Source: Desulfopila sp. IMCC35008 (GTDB lineage: Bacteria > Desulfobacterota > Desulfobulbia > Desulfobulbales > Desulfocapsaceae). From it: 64,000 nt of DNA. A model generated the notes under the pieces. The model searched no databases, had not been told where the DNA came from, and saw nothing but the letters and a program-made list of their open reading frames with translations. Shown here piece by piece: positions 28,101-37,893 of this stretch. The stretch is taken from NCBI RefSeq assembly GCF_010646885.2, contig NZ_CP050700.1, positions 4,924,501 to 4,988,500 on the forward strand. The letters run 5' to 3'. Every line of letters starts with the position of its first letter. Positions within the stretch are counted from its first letter, which is position 1. The position numbers were made by a program, and so were the translations under genes.

Positions 28101-28331
28101 GCTTATGAGCTGGCACGGTACTTCGTCAATGAGATCGAAGGTGGTGCGGAAAATCTCGTGCCGTTCCTGAATAGCCAGAAGTGCCTGCTTCAGTGCTGCA
28201 CAATGCAGTTTGCCATGTAGGCGAATGGCATGGGTGATATGGTAGACAGTCGCCAGAGGATCGAGACGCTGCAGGAACCAGAGACGCTGTTGCGCCGAGG
28301 ACATAGGAAAAACAAAAACTTCTTCAGCCAT
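25131..28331 (-). CDS. One-module NRPS: C-A(Ile/Val)-PCP
   Basis: 1,066 residues. The C domain starts almost at the N-terminus (SSAQQRLWFLQRL, ~10; HHLIFDG ~143), so no docking domain is visible. The A domain (about 468-955) has TSGSTGTPKG and VYGPTETTTF; my 9-residue code is DAFFLGVTF, in the Ile/Val group. The PCP (LGGHSLLATRV, ~1010) is intact. AGGA precedes the ATG at 28331. It follows the radical SAM gene by 54 bases and overlaps the terminal NRPS by 4 bases. It adds the residue before Leu in the collinear reading. Confidence 0.94.
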   Translation of the reverse strand: MAEEVFVFPMSSAQQRLWFLQRLDPLATVYHITHAIRLHGKLHCAALKQALLAIQERHEIFRTTFDLIDEVPCQLISEQAVDLLHYHDLRSLDDLSRQAALEKLAHQQRNEPFDLRRGPLLRLDLLQFKEQEHVLLFTVHHLIFDGWSMGVFINELTYNYHACSLKETVALPELEVQYADFAAWQEETLQGERLQQLLDYWQRRLEGAPQFLELPADRLRPEQQSGRGGQVSCNLSEELSSALRQLSREQGVTLFMTLLSAFAVLMERVTGARDLVIGTPVAGRVREELEPLIGFFVNTLPLRLTIQAGTTFIQLLSQVKKNCIEDFTHQELPFEKLVETLVPERDLRNSPLFQVTFALQNTPTSELQLDSLHIEPMLLEQNTSKFDLSLLMQENGSRITGVFEYNSDIFEPDTVERFGCHFQRLLQQIVELPETELKNLQLISKQERERLLYSWNQTSSDFDADIPMTRLFEEQTSLRPQEIAIVCRDSVMTYDELNVRANRLAHWLLDQGLQVREPVALCLRPSVELIVAMIAVLKAGGIYLPLDCDSPPSRLHVILEDAGPALLLYVPETYPLLPIPIDIPMFDLHALEAEPEKAGADNPSVASGGDQPAYILYTSGSTGTPKGVVIPQRAVNRLVRSSDYLQIAPGDRVAQAASPAFDAATFEIWGPLLNGGCLVIIEKTVLLDPEQLARELSHRKIDILFLSTALFNQLADSCPEACSGLRCLLFGGEAVDPQRVRRVLEQGAPERLLHVYGPTETTTFASWQEVRTVAPQAGTIPIGRPLANTSLFILDEEREPVPIGIAGELYIGGPGLALGYLNREELTQERFITNPFGPGRLYKSGDLARYLRDGSVEFLGRADQQIKLRGFRIEPAEIEMALLSLETVSDCAVVLHNGDNKEGKLVAFVVLDPAVGIDQPWQERLRLGLKEKMPFFMLPAAFHWLERLPLNRNNKIDRHLLAAMDVESAADDSVLPQSETEQALAAVWCEVLGLENVGSCRNFFDLGGHSLLATRVISRIRDRLHVELPLKLLFEKPDLIDLARHIDMLRLTTTAEQSGDEEEFIL

Positions 28332-28385
28332 GGAATATCCTGTTGATGCAAAGGTTACGTCTTAGCCGGGCCGCCCCGGTTGCTC

Positions 28386-30386
28386 TCAATTAGGTCGTTC
28401 AACCTTGCGGCCGCGTCGTGGCAGTCGCTTTATTACGTCTGGTGTGCCAGGAGTAACAGCAGATGACACTGCAGCTTTTTTCTCGACCTGTTTCAGGGCC
28501 AGGGTCAGATCGCAGGTCATTGTCGGTGGATTACTCGCTGCCACAAGACTCATAAACAGTTCCCCTTCCTTGAACAGCAGCCGGTGCTTCTGCAAAGCCT
28601 CGAGGGCCGCCGTTATCCCGGAACCAAATTCGACGATGAGCTTTTCACATCCGGCCTGTTGCTCAAGCCGCCTGAGCAGAACAGCCTCTTCCGCACGTAA
28701 CACAATTGTGCGTCCAGCATCAAAGCGCGAATCAAAGACCTGCTGCTCGTCGAGAAAATGGAGCTTTGGCCGCTCCTTGTTCTCCGGCGCGTACCAGCTG
28801 TTGAGCCAGGCCGTAACCTTCTCTCTCAACTGCTGCAGCCAACGACTCAACTGCAGGGCGTATTCGGCCCGGCTGTTGTGGTCAGCAAAGAAATAGGCCA
28901 ATTGAGACAGGCTCTCCTCATCAAAAGGATACGTTAATCCATAAAAATCGTAAGGATGCAGATCTAGTTGATACTCAACGGCCTGCTTGAAGTAGAGGCT
29001 AAATCTGTCGAACCGGATCGGGTAGGCCCCGGTCGGTGGCGGCAGGTGATGCAGCGTGGGGATATCCTCCAGATATTTCAGATATACCTCCTCGTCAGTA
29101 TCGGGCAGTCCAACCAGCAGGTTCCAGAATGGATAGACATCGCTGAGCAGGCAGTTTTTAAGAAAACGCAGATTGCCGAATGCACTGGTCCCTTTCCGCA
29201 TCAATTTGAGCAGTGGCGTTGACAGAGCCTCAATGCCCGGTTGGACGAACTTGGTCCCCGCCCGCGAGAGCACTCTCAGTTCCTCCAGCGATAGATCAGA
29301 TTTGGTTTCGTAAAAAAGCAGTGCACCACCGGGGGCTTCGAGATGGGGAAAAAGTTCCTTCAGATAGACCCGGGGAACGATATTGTCAACACCATCGAAA
29401 CGCCTGCAGCGATCACCATAACGGTCGAACAGGACAGCAAACTGTTCCCGGGCCCGCTCCGGGCTCATGTGACGGTACCTGAGGGAGGCCCCATTCACCC
29501 CGCAAAAACTGCACTGACAGCGCTCCCCCCAACTGCAGCCGGTGGAAGTCTGGAACAGCAGAGTGGGCTCGAGGGTGGTCGTACCGTAATGTCGGTCAAA
29601 GGCCTCAAGGAAATCATCATAATCGAGATCAACAAGATGCTCAAAATCACGCTCCGGACCACGTTCAACCGGTTCACCTGTCTTGTTCTGTGCAGACCGC
29701 GGATTCACAGAACTGAAAACTCCTTCAAGCTGCTGACAGGATTCTGGCTGCCCTTCAATCAGGTGGCCGACCAACCTGGGAAAATTTTCCAGGGCCGGCC
29801 CACCGAAAACGAAATCGATCGCCTCAACATTGCGGGCGATGGCATCACCCATTGGATACTCACAGTTCGGACCGCCCATGACCGTTATAATGTTTGCCTT
29901 GCGCTCCTTGAGCATTCGAGCCATGGCAAAAGATGACACATTCTGACTGAACAAAGAGGTAAAACCTACAAGATCAGCCTCAGCTAAATGATAACGGTCG
30001 ATCAGTTCGTCCAGAAAGGACGAGAGCTGGAGCCTCTTCTCCCGAATAGTCCGACGAATCTGCGCCGATTGAGCATCACCACCGTTATGATAACGCCGGA
30101 AATAATCATCGCTATTGTCCTCCAGCCAAGGGAATGCCGCCTGGCGAAAGAACCAGTCCCCCAATCCTGAAACCAGCCCTTCCATACCAAGGATGAACTG
30201 GTATGCCTCATGACCACCGAGAAAGTGGATGAAGTCGTAATTGAGATAGACAATTTCCACCTGTACCTGCGTACCGTGGACATCCCGGAGGACGGTCTTC
30301 AGCTGGGTCAGAGCCAGGGAGGGGACATCCGGGGCGGCGAAAGGCATATTAAGCAGACGAATGACGCAGGTTCGTTTATTCGACAT
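28386..30386 (-). CDS. B12-binding radical SAM protein, RiPP-maturation C-methyltransferase type
   Basis: About 666 residues from the ATG at 30386, which overlaps the upstream NRPS stop by 11 bases; a GTG at 30437 with AAAGAGAG upstream would add 17 residues. The N-terminal B12-binding-like domain (about 1-230) has VIRLLNMPFAAPDVPSLAL, VGFTSLFSQNVSSFAMARML and VMGGPNCE. The radical SAM domain (about 290-500) carries a non-standard C-x7-C-x2-C motif, GCSWGERCQCSFCGVNG. PGIEALSTPLLKLMRKG and WNLLVGLP follow. These match, from memory, the RiPP maturation radical SAM C-methyltransferase family (TIGR03975, rSAM_ocin_1). I see no precursor peptide here. Sitting between NRPS genes, it probably methylates carbon on the nonribosomal peptide or a precursor. 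Confidence 0.88.
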   Translation of the reverse strand: MSNKRTCVIRLLNMPFAAPDVPSLALTQLKTVLRDVHGTQVQVEIVYLNYDFIHFLGGHEAYQFILGMEGLVSGLGDWFFRQAAFPWLEDNSDDYFRRYHNGGDAQSAQIRRTIREKRLQLSSFLDELIDRYHLAEADLVGFTSLFSQNVSSFAMARMLKERKANIITVMGGPNCEYPMGDAIARNVEAIDFVFGGPALENFPRLVGHLIEGQPESCQQLEGVFSSVNPRSAQNKTGEPVERGPERDFEHLVDLDYDDFLEAFDRHYGTTTLEPTLLFQTSTGCSWGERCQCSFCGVNGASLRYRHMSPERAREQFAVLFDRYGDRCRRFDGVDNIVPRVYLKELFPHLEAPGGALLFYETKSDLSLEELRVLSRAGTKFVQPGIEALSTPLLKLMRKGTSAFGNLRFLKNCLLSDVYPFWNLLVGLPDTDEEVYLKYLEDIPTLHHLPPPTGAYPIRFDRFSLYFKQAVEYQLDLHPYDFYGLTYPFDEESLSQLAYFFADHNSRAEYALQLSRWLQQLREKVTAWLNSWYAPENKERPKLHFLDEQQVFDSRFDAGRTIVLRAEEAVLLRRLEQQAGCEKLIVEFGSGITAALEALQKHRLLFKEGELFMSLVAASNPPTMTCDLTLALKQVEKKAAVSSAVTPGTPDVIKRLPRRGRKVERPN

Positions 30387-33300
30387 AGGGTTTTCGTTCC
30401 AATATGGATTGTTTTGTTGTTGGTCGTTGACCGACACGCTCTCTTTTCTTTAGTTGCGGCGTGTTGAGACTGGTTAGAGACTGCGAATTCTGGTTAACTA
30501 AAGCTGCCAGACCGGCTGGCGTCGGAGCAGTAAAAAGCCACCGCAAGGGGATCTCTTTTTCTAAATGACGGCGGAGGCGGGCAAACAGCCGGGTGGCCGA
30601 GAGAGAATGTCCACCCAGAGTGAAAAAATTATCATCTCTTCTTACTTGTTCTACGTCAAGCAGCTCCGCCATCAACCGGGCAATAAGCATCTCGGTAGTA
30701 TCCTCGGTGAAAGACTCGCCTGCTGATTGCTCTTGTGGTATCAAGGATATTGCCTCCAGCTCGGACAGTTGTCGACGCAGGAGCTTGCCGTTTATGCCAC
30801 GCGGCAGCTTTTCAACAAGCATGAAACGACCAACCCTCATGTAGTCAGGAAGATATTTTGCCAAGATCAGCTGTACATGTTCAAGCCGTGGCGTTGGGGT
30901 GACCTCCAGATAGGCGGTCAGGGCCGGCTCTCCTGAAGAATCGGGCTGTACAGTTACACCTGCGCTACTGATCTCCGGCAGCTTTTCCAAAACAGCCTCA
31001 ATCTCTTCCAGCTCGATCCTGTAACCGCGCAGCTTGACCTGCTGATCACTGCGGCCAGAGAAGAGGATACTGCCGTCATCAAGGAACCGGCCAAGATCAC
31101 CCGTTCGGTAGAGTCGCCCCTCGGCAAAGGGGGTAGACACAAATTTTTGGTTTGTCAATTCAGGTTGATTGAGGTAACCAGGGGACAAACAGGCGCCGCC
31201 GACATGGATTTCCCCGATACTGCCGAGAGGGACCTCATCACCGTGACCGTCAAGGAGACGAACCGTGACATTACTGACGGGTCTTCCAATGTCAACCCGT
31301 GCAGCCCCAGGCTCAACTTTGCAGCAGGTGGCATTTATGCAGGCCTCGGTAGGGCCATAAAGGTTATAGAGTTCCACTTCAATAGTCTGATGCAGGTGTG
31401 CGGCCAGCTCAGCTGTCAGAACTTCGCCACCGCAGAGAATTCGGCGCAGACTGCTGCATTCGCCAAGACGCCCATCCTCCAGCAACATTTTCAAAAGAGT
31501 CGGCACCAGGCGCAACTGAGTGACCTGGTGACGCCTGATCATAGCTAACAAATAATCCGGTCGTCGTTGACCGTCCGGCTCAGCAATCACCAGGCGAGCC
31601 CCGCTGGTCAGGGTGGCAAACAGCTCCCAGAGAGAAGGATCAAACCCCAGCGGAGTCTTGAAAAGAATCACATCATCTGGTTCGAGAAGGAGCTGCTGTT
31701 CCGCCCAACGAAGATAATTGCAGATCATCCCGTGAGTAATCACTACTCCTTTGGGCCGACCGGTAGAACCTGAGGTGTAGAGCACACAGACCGGGTCCTC
31801 CGATCGACAGGGGGCCTCACACACCTCTGCCGGATCAGGTTCCTGTTGCGCCTTTTCCATAATCAACAGCGGTATTTTTTCACTGTCTACGAATTCCACA
31901 GCAGTCTGCTCCAACTCGGCCTGGCTCAGCACCGCATCCACCTTCGCTTCACTGATCATGACCTGCAACCGTTGCTGTGGCAGTTGCGGATCGAGGGGGA
32001 GATAGGCTGCACCACTCTTGAGAATGGCCAGCACGCCGATAACCTGTGCCGGACTGCGCTCCAGGTACAAGCCGACAACATGTCCACGTCTGACCCCTTT
32101 GGCCCGCAGATAGCTGGCTGCAACCCGCACTCGCCGCCCCATTTCGTCATAGGTCATGGCTCCCGTGTCCCAGGTCAGGGCAGGCCGTTGGGAGTAGCAT
32201 TGCCCGGCACGACCGAGCAAGTGGAGAAGATTTTCAGGCCGTTGCGATGGCTCCACTGTTTTGTTGAAGGTGCGCAACAGCTGACGTGCGGAAGCGGTCT
32301 CAAGGGGAAGTTTGCTGATCATCCTTTGTGCATCATCAGCCACCCCTTGAAGGAACACAAGGAAACGCTCACACCAGCGAGCCATGGTAGACTTAAAAAA
32401 GAGATCGGTACGATACTTCAGTTCACCCTCCACTCCATGATCACCTTCACTGAGAAAGAGAACTATATCGAACTTGACGGCCTGATATTCCTGTTCGAGA
32501 CTTGCAATCTGTAAACCTGTAAACTCCGGCTGACGCAGCTCTACATTCTGATAGGAGAGCATCACCTGAAAAATTGGGCTGTGGGACGGATTCCGTTCCG
32601 GCCGTAACTGTTCCACCAGGAGCTCAAAAGGAAGATCCTGGTGGGCATAGGCCTCAAGGGCAGTCTCCTTCACCTGCTGCAGCAAGGTTATAAAGTCCTG
32701 GTTGCTGCCGAGATTGATTCGCAGAGGCAATGTATTTATGAAAAAACCGATCAGGCCTTCCAGGGCCTGTTGGTCACGCCCAGCCACAGGTGTACCAATA
32801 ACCACATCCTGCTGACCACTGATCCGACCAAGGAGCACAGCGAAGGCTGCAAGATACAGCATGAATGGTGTTGCCCCGGCCGATTTGATTACTGTCTGCA
32901 GTTGCCGGTGTAAGGTGAGAGGGATGTGAAATCGTTCAACCCCTCCTTCATATTCAGGTTCCGGTGGCCGCGGCAGGTCAGTGGGCAGTTCCAGACAGGG
33001 AGGAATTGATTCGAGCTGTCCTTTCCAGTAGCCCACGAGCTGCTCCAGCCGCATCCCCTGGAGTTGTTCATGCTGCCAGATGGCGAAATCGGCATACTGT
33101 ATCGGAAGAGGAGCCATATCCGGAGGCTGATCGACAATAAGACCGTTATAGAAAAGAGCCAGTTCATTGATCAGCACTCCCATGGACCAGAGGTCGGAGA
33201 TGATGTGATGCATGGTCAGCAGGAGCAGATGGTGACATGGGCCAAGGTGAATCAGGCTCGTTCGCAGGAGCGGTCCCTGGGCAAGATCAAAGGCCTGCGC

Positions 33301-36300
33301 CGCCTCCTCTTCTGCCAATTGCCGCACGGCCTTCTCTCTTTCAGCATCATCGAGACTGCTGAGATCGACATGAATAAGGGCTCCCTCGCAGTACTCGAAA
33401 ATGTTTTGCTGCGGATGACCGTCGACAGCAGAAAAAACAGTCCGTAACGACTCGTGCCTGTCCACCAGCATCTGTAGCGCCGTCTGAAGATGATCTTCGC
33501 GCAGATCGCCACGCAGCTCAAACACGGCTGGCATGTTGTAGGAAGGGTTCGCCCCGAGAAGCTGATCCAAAAACCAGAGCCGTCGCTGAGAGAAAGAAAG
33601 CGGCAGGGGTACAGTCCTTCTACCTGCCTTAATGGGCTGAAATACCGCAGGAGCGATAGCCTGCTCCTCAAGATGTCCGGCCAGGAGGGCAACTGTCGGA
33701 TATTCGAAAAGCAGCCGAACATTCAGCTCACGCTGCAGCTCCTCGCGCAGACGGGCCATTACCCGGGCAGCAAGGAGCGAATGCCCACCCAAGGCGAAGA
33801 AGTTATCCAGCACACTGACCTGCTCGCACCCCAGCAGTTCAGACCAGATTCGGGCAAGAGTGCTCTCCAGCCGGGTTGCAGGTGCCTGGTACTCGCCAGC
33901 GGAGATCTGGACGGCCTCCTCAAGGGGCGGCAGGGCTGCCCTGTCAATCTTTCTGTTGGGGGTCAGAGGAAACTGACTCAGCAACACAAAACCGGAGGGC
34001 AGCATATATTGCGGCAAACAATCGATCAGATACCGCTGCACACGATCGACCAGTAAAGTACTTTGCTTCTCCTGCCTGGCTTTCTGGCCGGGCCTGTTAA
34101 AATAATTGAGATACAGCTCTGAATGGGCCTTGATATCGTTCGGGGTGGTGGTGATGGGCACATCGTTTAGATGGAGCACCGTATCGTAGCGAAAACCATT
34201 CATCTCATTAAAATAGAGGCCTTCCTTGGGCAAAATATCGACACCGGCCAGCACTGGTTGGCGTGCCGCCAGTTCAGGAAAAAATGCAGGGTCGACGAAC
34301 AACTCTTCCTCGCGGTCCACAGCCTCGGCAACGCGGCGTTTAAGCTCTTCTGCAGTACAGTCCGCGCCACCTCGGAAAGACTGCACCGAGGTATGGAAAT
34401 CTTCTATTTTGGTGTAATCAAGCAGATCACCCAAAAAGATTGCACCGCTCGGACATACCAGTTTCAAGGCCTGTGCCAGCACTCCCAGCAGGTATTCTGC
34501 ATTGGGGAAATACTGGATCACTGAGTTGAGCACCAGGGTATCAAATGAAGCAGCAGGAAGATCAGCCAACTCATGAGCTGCACCTTGACGCAGCTCGACA
34601 TGGGCAAGTGTTTTGTCTCTGCTCCGCAGTCGATCGATCCGATCAAGGGCCTCCGAGGAGAAATCGCAGGCAAGATAGCGTTTGCACCCCGGGGCGAGCC
34701 GGGCCAGAAGCATGCCGCTCCCCACCCCGATTTCCAATACCCGCTGGGGCTTAAGCGCACTGATACGGGCCACGCAGCGCTGCAGCCATTCCTTCATTTC
34801 CTCATCTGGGATAGGCAGCCCGGTATAACTGCTGGTCCATCCACTGAGATCAAAGGTCGGATCTGACGCAACCGCATCGTCTGCCTCATCATAAGCTGTG
34901 TTCCAGATCTCCTGCCACTGCTCCAGCTGCTGGCTCCCTGTTTCCGTATCATCCCTGGTCTCGGTCCAGTTCGGTATGAGGTACGCAACCAAGCGTTCTT
35001 CCCCTTCCTGATCGCAGCAAAGGTGGACTACCGCACCCTCCACTTCCTCATGCAGAAGCAGGGTGTTTTCGATTTCACCGGGCTCAATGCGAAATCCACG
35101 AAGCTTCACCTGCTGGTCATTACGGCCGAGGAATTCGAGCTGCCCGTCGCCGGCAAGACGGGCCAGGTCACCTGTTTTATACAATCTTGCTCCGGTAACC
35201 GTTGAAAAAGGGTCCGGGATAAATCGTTCGACGTTGAGTTCCGGGCGGTTATGATAGCCTCTTGCCAGACCTGTCCCCCCGATATAGAGATCACCGACAA
35301 CACCTAAAGGGACCGGCTGCAGCATACTATCCAGGACATAAATGGTTGTATTGTCGATGGGCCGCCCGATGGGCTCTATACCGTTGTGAGACAACCGGGT
35401 GCGACTGCCAAAACGATAAACAGCCGACCAGATCGTGGTTTCGGTGGGACCATAGAGATTCCAGACCTCACCACCGCCACTTTGCAGGTAGTCAGCCAGT
35501 TCGCTTGCCATGGCCTCGCCACCGCAGAGAATACGCAACTGTGAATCAGGGTGCCAGCCACTGAGCTGCAACAGCCGCCAGGTCGCGGGCGTGGCCTGCA
35601 TGATCGTAACCTTCCTCGTCTTAAGCAACCGCTGAAGGGCATAACCGTCAGTAGTGTCTTCACGATTGGCAAGAATTACCCGCCCCCCTTTAAGCAAAGG
35701 CAGGAACAGTTCCAAGGCGGCAATATCAAAGGAGATAGTTGTCACGGAGAGGAAACGATCGTCCTCTCCACATCCAGGCACCTTACCCATAGAGGATAAA
35801 AAATTCACCAGGGAACGATGCTCGATCATAACCCCCTTGGGTCGACCGGTGGAGCCGGAGGTGTAAATAACATAGGCAATATCTGTTGCTGTGACCTTGT
35901 TCCGGCTCCCCTGTTCATCCGGAAATGTGAGCCCTGTTGCGTCTTCAGGTTCGTGATCCAGCAAGAGCAGTCTCCAATCTCCGGTGGGTAGAGTTTTGGC
36001 CAGGGAAGAGTCACTGAGCAATACAGGGGCCTGGCTGTCAGCCAGCATATAGGCCAAACGCTCGGCCGGAAATCCAGGATCCAATGGAAGATAAGCTCCA
36101 CCGGCGATGAGGGTGCCGAGCAGTGCCACCGGCAGATCCAGATTCCGCTCCAGGCAGATCCCTACCAGTTTTCCAGGCCCTATACCATAATGTCGAAGTC
36201 GGGCAGCCAGCTTATCGGCCTTGTTAATGAGTTCGGCATAGGTCAGGTAACGACCATCACACTCCACGGCTATCCGCTCCGGACCACTCCTCGTCTGTAC

Positions 36301-37893
36301 CCCAATCAGTTCGTGCAGGCAGGCATCAGCCGGGAAATCTGCGGTGGTTGCGTTCCATTGAGTGAGATATTCCCTGTCATCCTTTCCCACCAGCGAAAAT
36401 CGAGAGAGACGTTTCTCCGGCTCAGCCACAACCTGCAGCAGCAGCCACTGCAGCTGAGCGGCCAACCGTTCTATCGATTCCGCTTCGAAGAGGTCACGGT
36501 TGTATTCCAGCTCGCCTGCCAGGCCTTCCTTTCCTTCAGCCAGGGTGAGAGTCAAATCGAATTTGGCCGTAACCCGCGACTGCTCCAGCTGCCGGATGGA
36601 GAGCGGCCCCAGTTCGAGTTCTTCCTCCGGAGTATTCTGGAAGATCATCATCACCTGGAATACTGAGGAATGGCTGAGGCTGCGTTCCGGTTGCAGGATC
36701 TCGACCAGGTGTTCAAAAGGGAGATCCTGATGATCATAGGCGTTACGCGCAGTTCGCGCCACCCGCTCAAGCAACTCGTTGAAAGAAGGATCACCGGAGC
36801 AGTCGAGGCGCAGGGCCAGGGTGTTGACAAAAAATCCGATCAACCCCTCCAACTCGCCACGATTACGGTTGGCAATAGGTGAGCCGATCACCAGATCATC
36901 CTGGCCACTCAAACGATGCAGCAGCAGGCCAAATCCGGCAAGCATGGACATGAACAGGGTTACCCCTTTTTTGAGGCTGAGCTCATGCAGATCCATACTG
37001 AGCTGCCCTTCAAGTTGAAAGCGGACCACTGCCCCGTTGAAAGTCTGAATCGGTGGTCGTGGTGCGTCGAGTGGCAGCTGCAACAACTGAGGAATGGAAT
37101 TAAGGGCCTGCTGCCAATATTCTATCTGACCGGCCATCGCCCCCCTGGCATATCGGTGCCGTTGCCAGAGCGCAAAATCCGCATACTGGAGCGGCAGATC
37201 CGGCAGCTGCGCGGTCTTATTGGCGGCAAAAGCTGTATATAACGTGCCCAGTTCTCGCACCATTACACCCACAGACCAGCCGTCCGATATAATATGGTGC
37301 ATAGAGACGAGCAATACGTGGCGATAATTGTCGCAACGCAGAAGACGAGCACGCAATAGAGGGCAACAGCTGAGATCAAAGGGAAGCTGGGCCTCATTGT
37401 CGCTCAGACGTTGAACGGTCTTGGCTTGTTCTTCATGCGATAAAGAGGTGAGATCAGTAAGCGGCAGTGCCAGAGTAAGCAAAGGCAACACCTGTTGCCT
37501 GGGCTCCCCAGAGCGATCGGGAAAAGAGGTCCTTAGAATCTCATGCCTGTGAACCACGCCGTTAAGAGCCCGCTCCAAGGCAGGATAATCAAGCGGGCCC
37601 TGAAGTTCCACGGCAAAAAACATATTATAGACGGAGTTGTAACCTTCCAGCTGATCAAGAAACCAGAGCCGCAATTGGGAAAAGGAGAGCGGTACATCAG
37701 AGTCCCTTGAGCTCACCGGAATAACAGGCCTTTCCAAAAGAGACAGAATGGCGGCCTTGTGCTTGGACAGCTGAACACGCAACTCCTCGGTCAGGACTCC
37801 TTTTGGAGCCCTGCAACGCAACTGCCCCTGCGCAACCCAGAGCTTCACGCCTTTGCTGTCGAGAACCTCCATGAATGCAGTGATCGATTTCAA
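30376..37893 (-). CDS. Two-module NRPS: dock-C-A(Gly)-NMT-PCP-C-A-PCP
   Basis: 2,505 residues. TubC-type docking domain 1-55. C domain ~71-500, HHIISDG. The first A domain starts ~528 with code DILQLGLIW, a glycine code. An N-methyltransferase lies between a8 and a10 (about 970-1250; VLEIGVGSGM ~1055), so N-methylglycine is predicted. PCP ~1371. The second C domain (~1434) reads HHIISDLWS, with Leu replacing the usual Gly after the Asp. The second A domain (~1890-2370) has code DPWRLGLIN, which I cannot assign. PCP ~2430. The start is a TTG overlapping the previous stop (TTGA) behind GAGGAG; the ATG at 37872 is the fallback. A polar tail ends the protein. Confidence 0.94.
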   Translation of the reverse strand: MKSITAFMEVLDSKGVKLWVAQGQLRCRAPKGVLTEELRVQLSKHKAAILSLLERPVIPVSSRDSDVPLSFSQLRLWFLDQLEGYNSVYNMFFAVELQGPLDYPALERALNGVVHRHEILRTSFPDRSGEPRQQVLPLLTLALPLTDLTSLSHEEQAKTVQRLSDNEAQLPFDLSCCPLLRARLLRCDNYRHVLLVSMHHIISDGWSVGVMVRELGTLYTAFAANKTAQLPDLPLQYADFALWQRHRYARGAMAGQIEYWQQALNSIPQLLQLPLDAPRPPIQTFNGAVVRFQLEGQLSMDLHELSLKKGVTLFMSMLAGFGLLLHRLSGQDDLVIGSPIANRNRGELEGLIGFFVNTLALRLDCSGDPSFNELLERVARTARNAYDHQDLPFEHLVEILQPERSLSHSSVFQVMMIFQNTPEEELELGPLSIRQLEQSRVTAKFDLTLTLAEGKEGLAGELEYNRDLFEAESIERLAAQLQWLLLQVVAEPEKRLSRFSLVGKDDREYLTQWNATTADFPADACLHELIGVQTRSGPERIAVECDGRYLTYAELINKADKLAARLRHYGIGPGKLVGICLERNLDLPVALLGTLIAGGAYLPLDPGFPAERLAYMLADSQAPVLLSDSSLAKTLPTGDWRLLLLDHEPEDATGLTFPDEQGSRNKVTATDIAYVIYTSGSTGRPKGVMIEHRSLVNFLSSMGKVPGCGEDDRFLSVTTISFDIAALELFLPLLKGGRVILANREDTTDGYALQRLLKTRKVTIMQATPATWRLLQLSGWHPDSQLRILCGGEAMASELADYLQSGGGEVWNLYGPTETTIWSAVYRFGSRTRLSHNGIEPIGRPIDNTTIYVLDSMLQPVPLGVVGDLYIGGTGLARGYHNRPELNVERFIPDPFSTVTGARLYKTGDLARLAGDGQLEFLGRNDQQVKLRGFRIEPGEIENTLLLHEEVEGAVVHLCCDQEGEERLVAYLIPNWTETRDDTETGSQQLEQWQEIWNTAYDEADDAVASDPTFDLSGWTSSYTGLPIPDEEMKEWLQRCVARISALKPQRVLEIGVGSGMLLARLAPGCKRYLACDFSSEALDRIDRLRSRDKTLAHVELRQGAAHELADLPAASFDTLVLNSVIQYFPNAEYLLGVLAQALKLVCPSGAIFLGDLLDYTKIEDFHTSVQSFRGGADCTAEELKRRVAEAVDREEELFVDPAFFPELAARQPVLAGVDILPKEGLYFNEMNGFRYDTVLHLNDVPITTTPNDIKAHSELYLNYFNRPGQKARQEKQSTLLVDRVQRYLIDCLPQYMLPSGFVLLSQFPLTPNRKIDRAALPPLEEAVQISAGEYQAPATRLESTLARIWSELLGCEQVSVLDNFFALGGHSLLAARVMARLREELQRELNVRLLFEYPTVALLAGHLEEQAIAPAVFQPIKAGRRTVPLPLSFSQRRLWFLDQLLGANPSYNMPAVFELRGDLREDHLQTALQMLVDRHESLRTVFSAVDGHPQQNIFEYCEGALIHVDLSSLDDAEREKAVRQLAEEEAAQAFDLAQGPLLRTSLIHLGPCHHLLLLTMHHIISDLWSMGVLINELALFYNGLIVDQPPDMAPLPIQYADFAIWQHEQLQGMRLEQLVGYWKGQLESIPPCLELPTDLPRPPEPEYEGGVERFHIPLTLHRQLQTVIKSAGATPFMLYLAAFAVLLGRISGQQDVVIGTPVAGRDQQALEGLIGFFINTLPLRINLGSNQDFITLLQQVKETALEAYAHQDLPFELLVEQLRPERNPSHSPIFQVMLSYQNVELRQPEFTGLQIASLEQEYQAVKFDIVLFLSEGDHGVEGELKYRTDLFFKSTMARWCERFLVFLQGVADDAQRMISKLPLETASARQLLRTFNKTVEPSQRPENLLHLLGRAGQCYSQRPALTWDTGAMTYDEMGRRVRVAASYLRAKGVRRGHVVGLYLERSPAQVIGVLAILKSGAAYLPLDPQLPQQRLQVMISEAKVDAVLSQAELEQTAVEFVDSEKIPLLIMEKAQQEPDPAEVCEAPCRSEDPVCVLYTSGSTGRPKGVVITHGMICNYLRWAEQQLLLEPDDVILFKTPLGFDPSLWELFATLTSGARLVIAEPDGQRRPDYLLAMIRRHQVTQLRLVPTLLKMLLEDGRLGECSSLRRILCGGEVLTAELAAHLHQTIEVELYNLYGPTEACINATCCKVEPGAARVDIGRPVSNVTVRLLDGHGDEVPLGSIGEIHVGGACLSPGYLNQPELTNQKFVSTPFAEGRLYRTGDLGRFLDDGSILFSGRSDQQVKLRGYRIELEEIEAVLEKLPEISSAGVTVQPDSSGEPALTAYLEVTPTPRLEHVQLILAKYLPDYMRVGRFMLVEKLPRGINGKLLRRQLSELEAISLIPQEQSAGESFTEDTTEMLIARLMAELLDVEQVRRDDNFFTLGGHSLSATRLFARLRRHLEKEIPLRWLFTAPTPAGLAALVNQNSQSLTSLNTPQLKKRERVGQRPTTKQSILERKPYVE

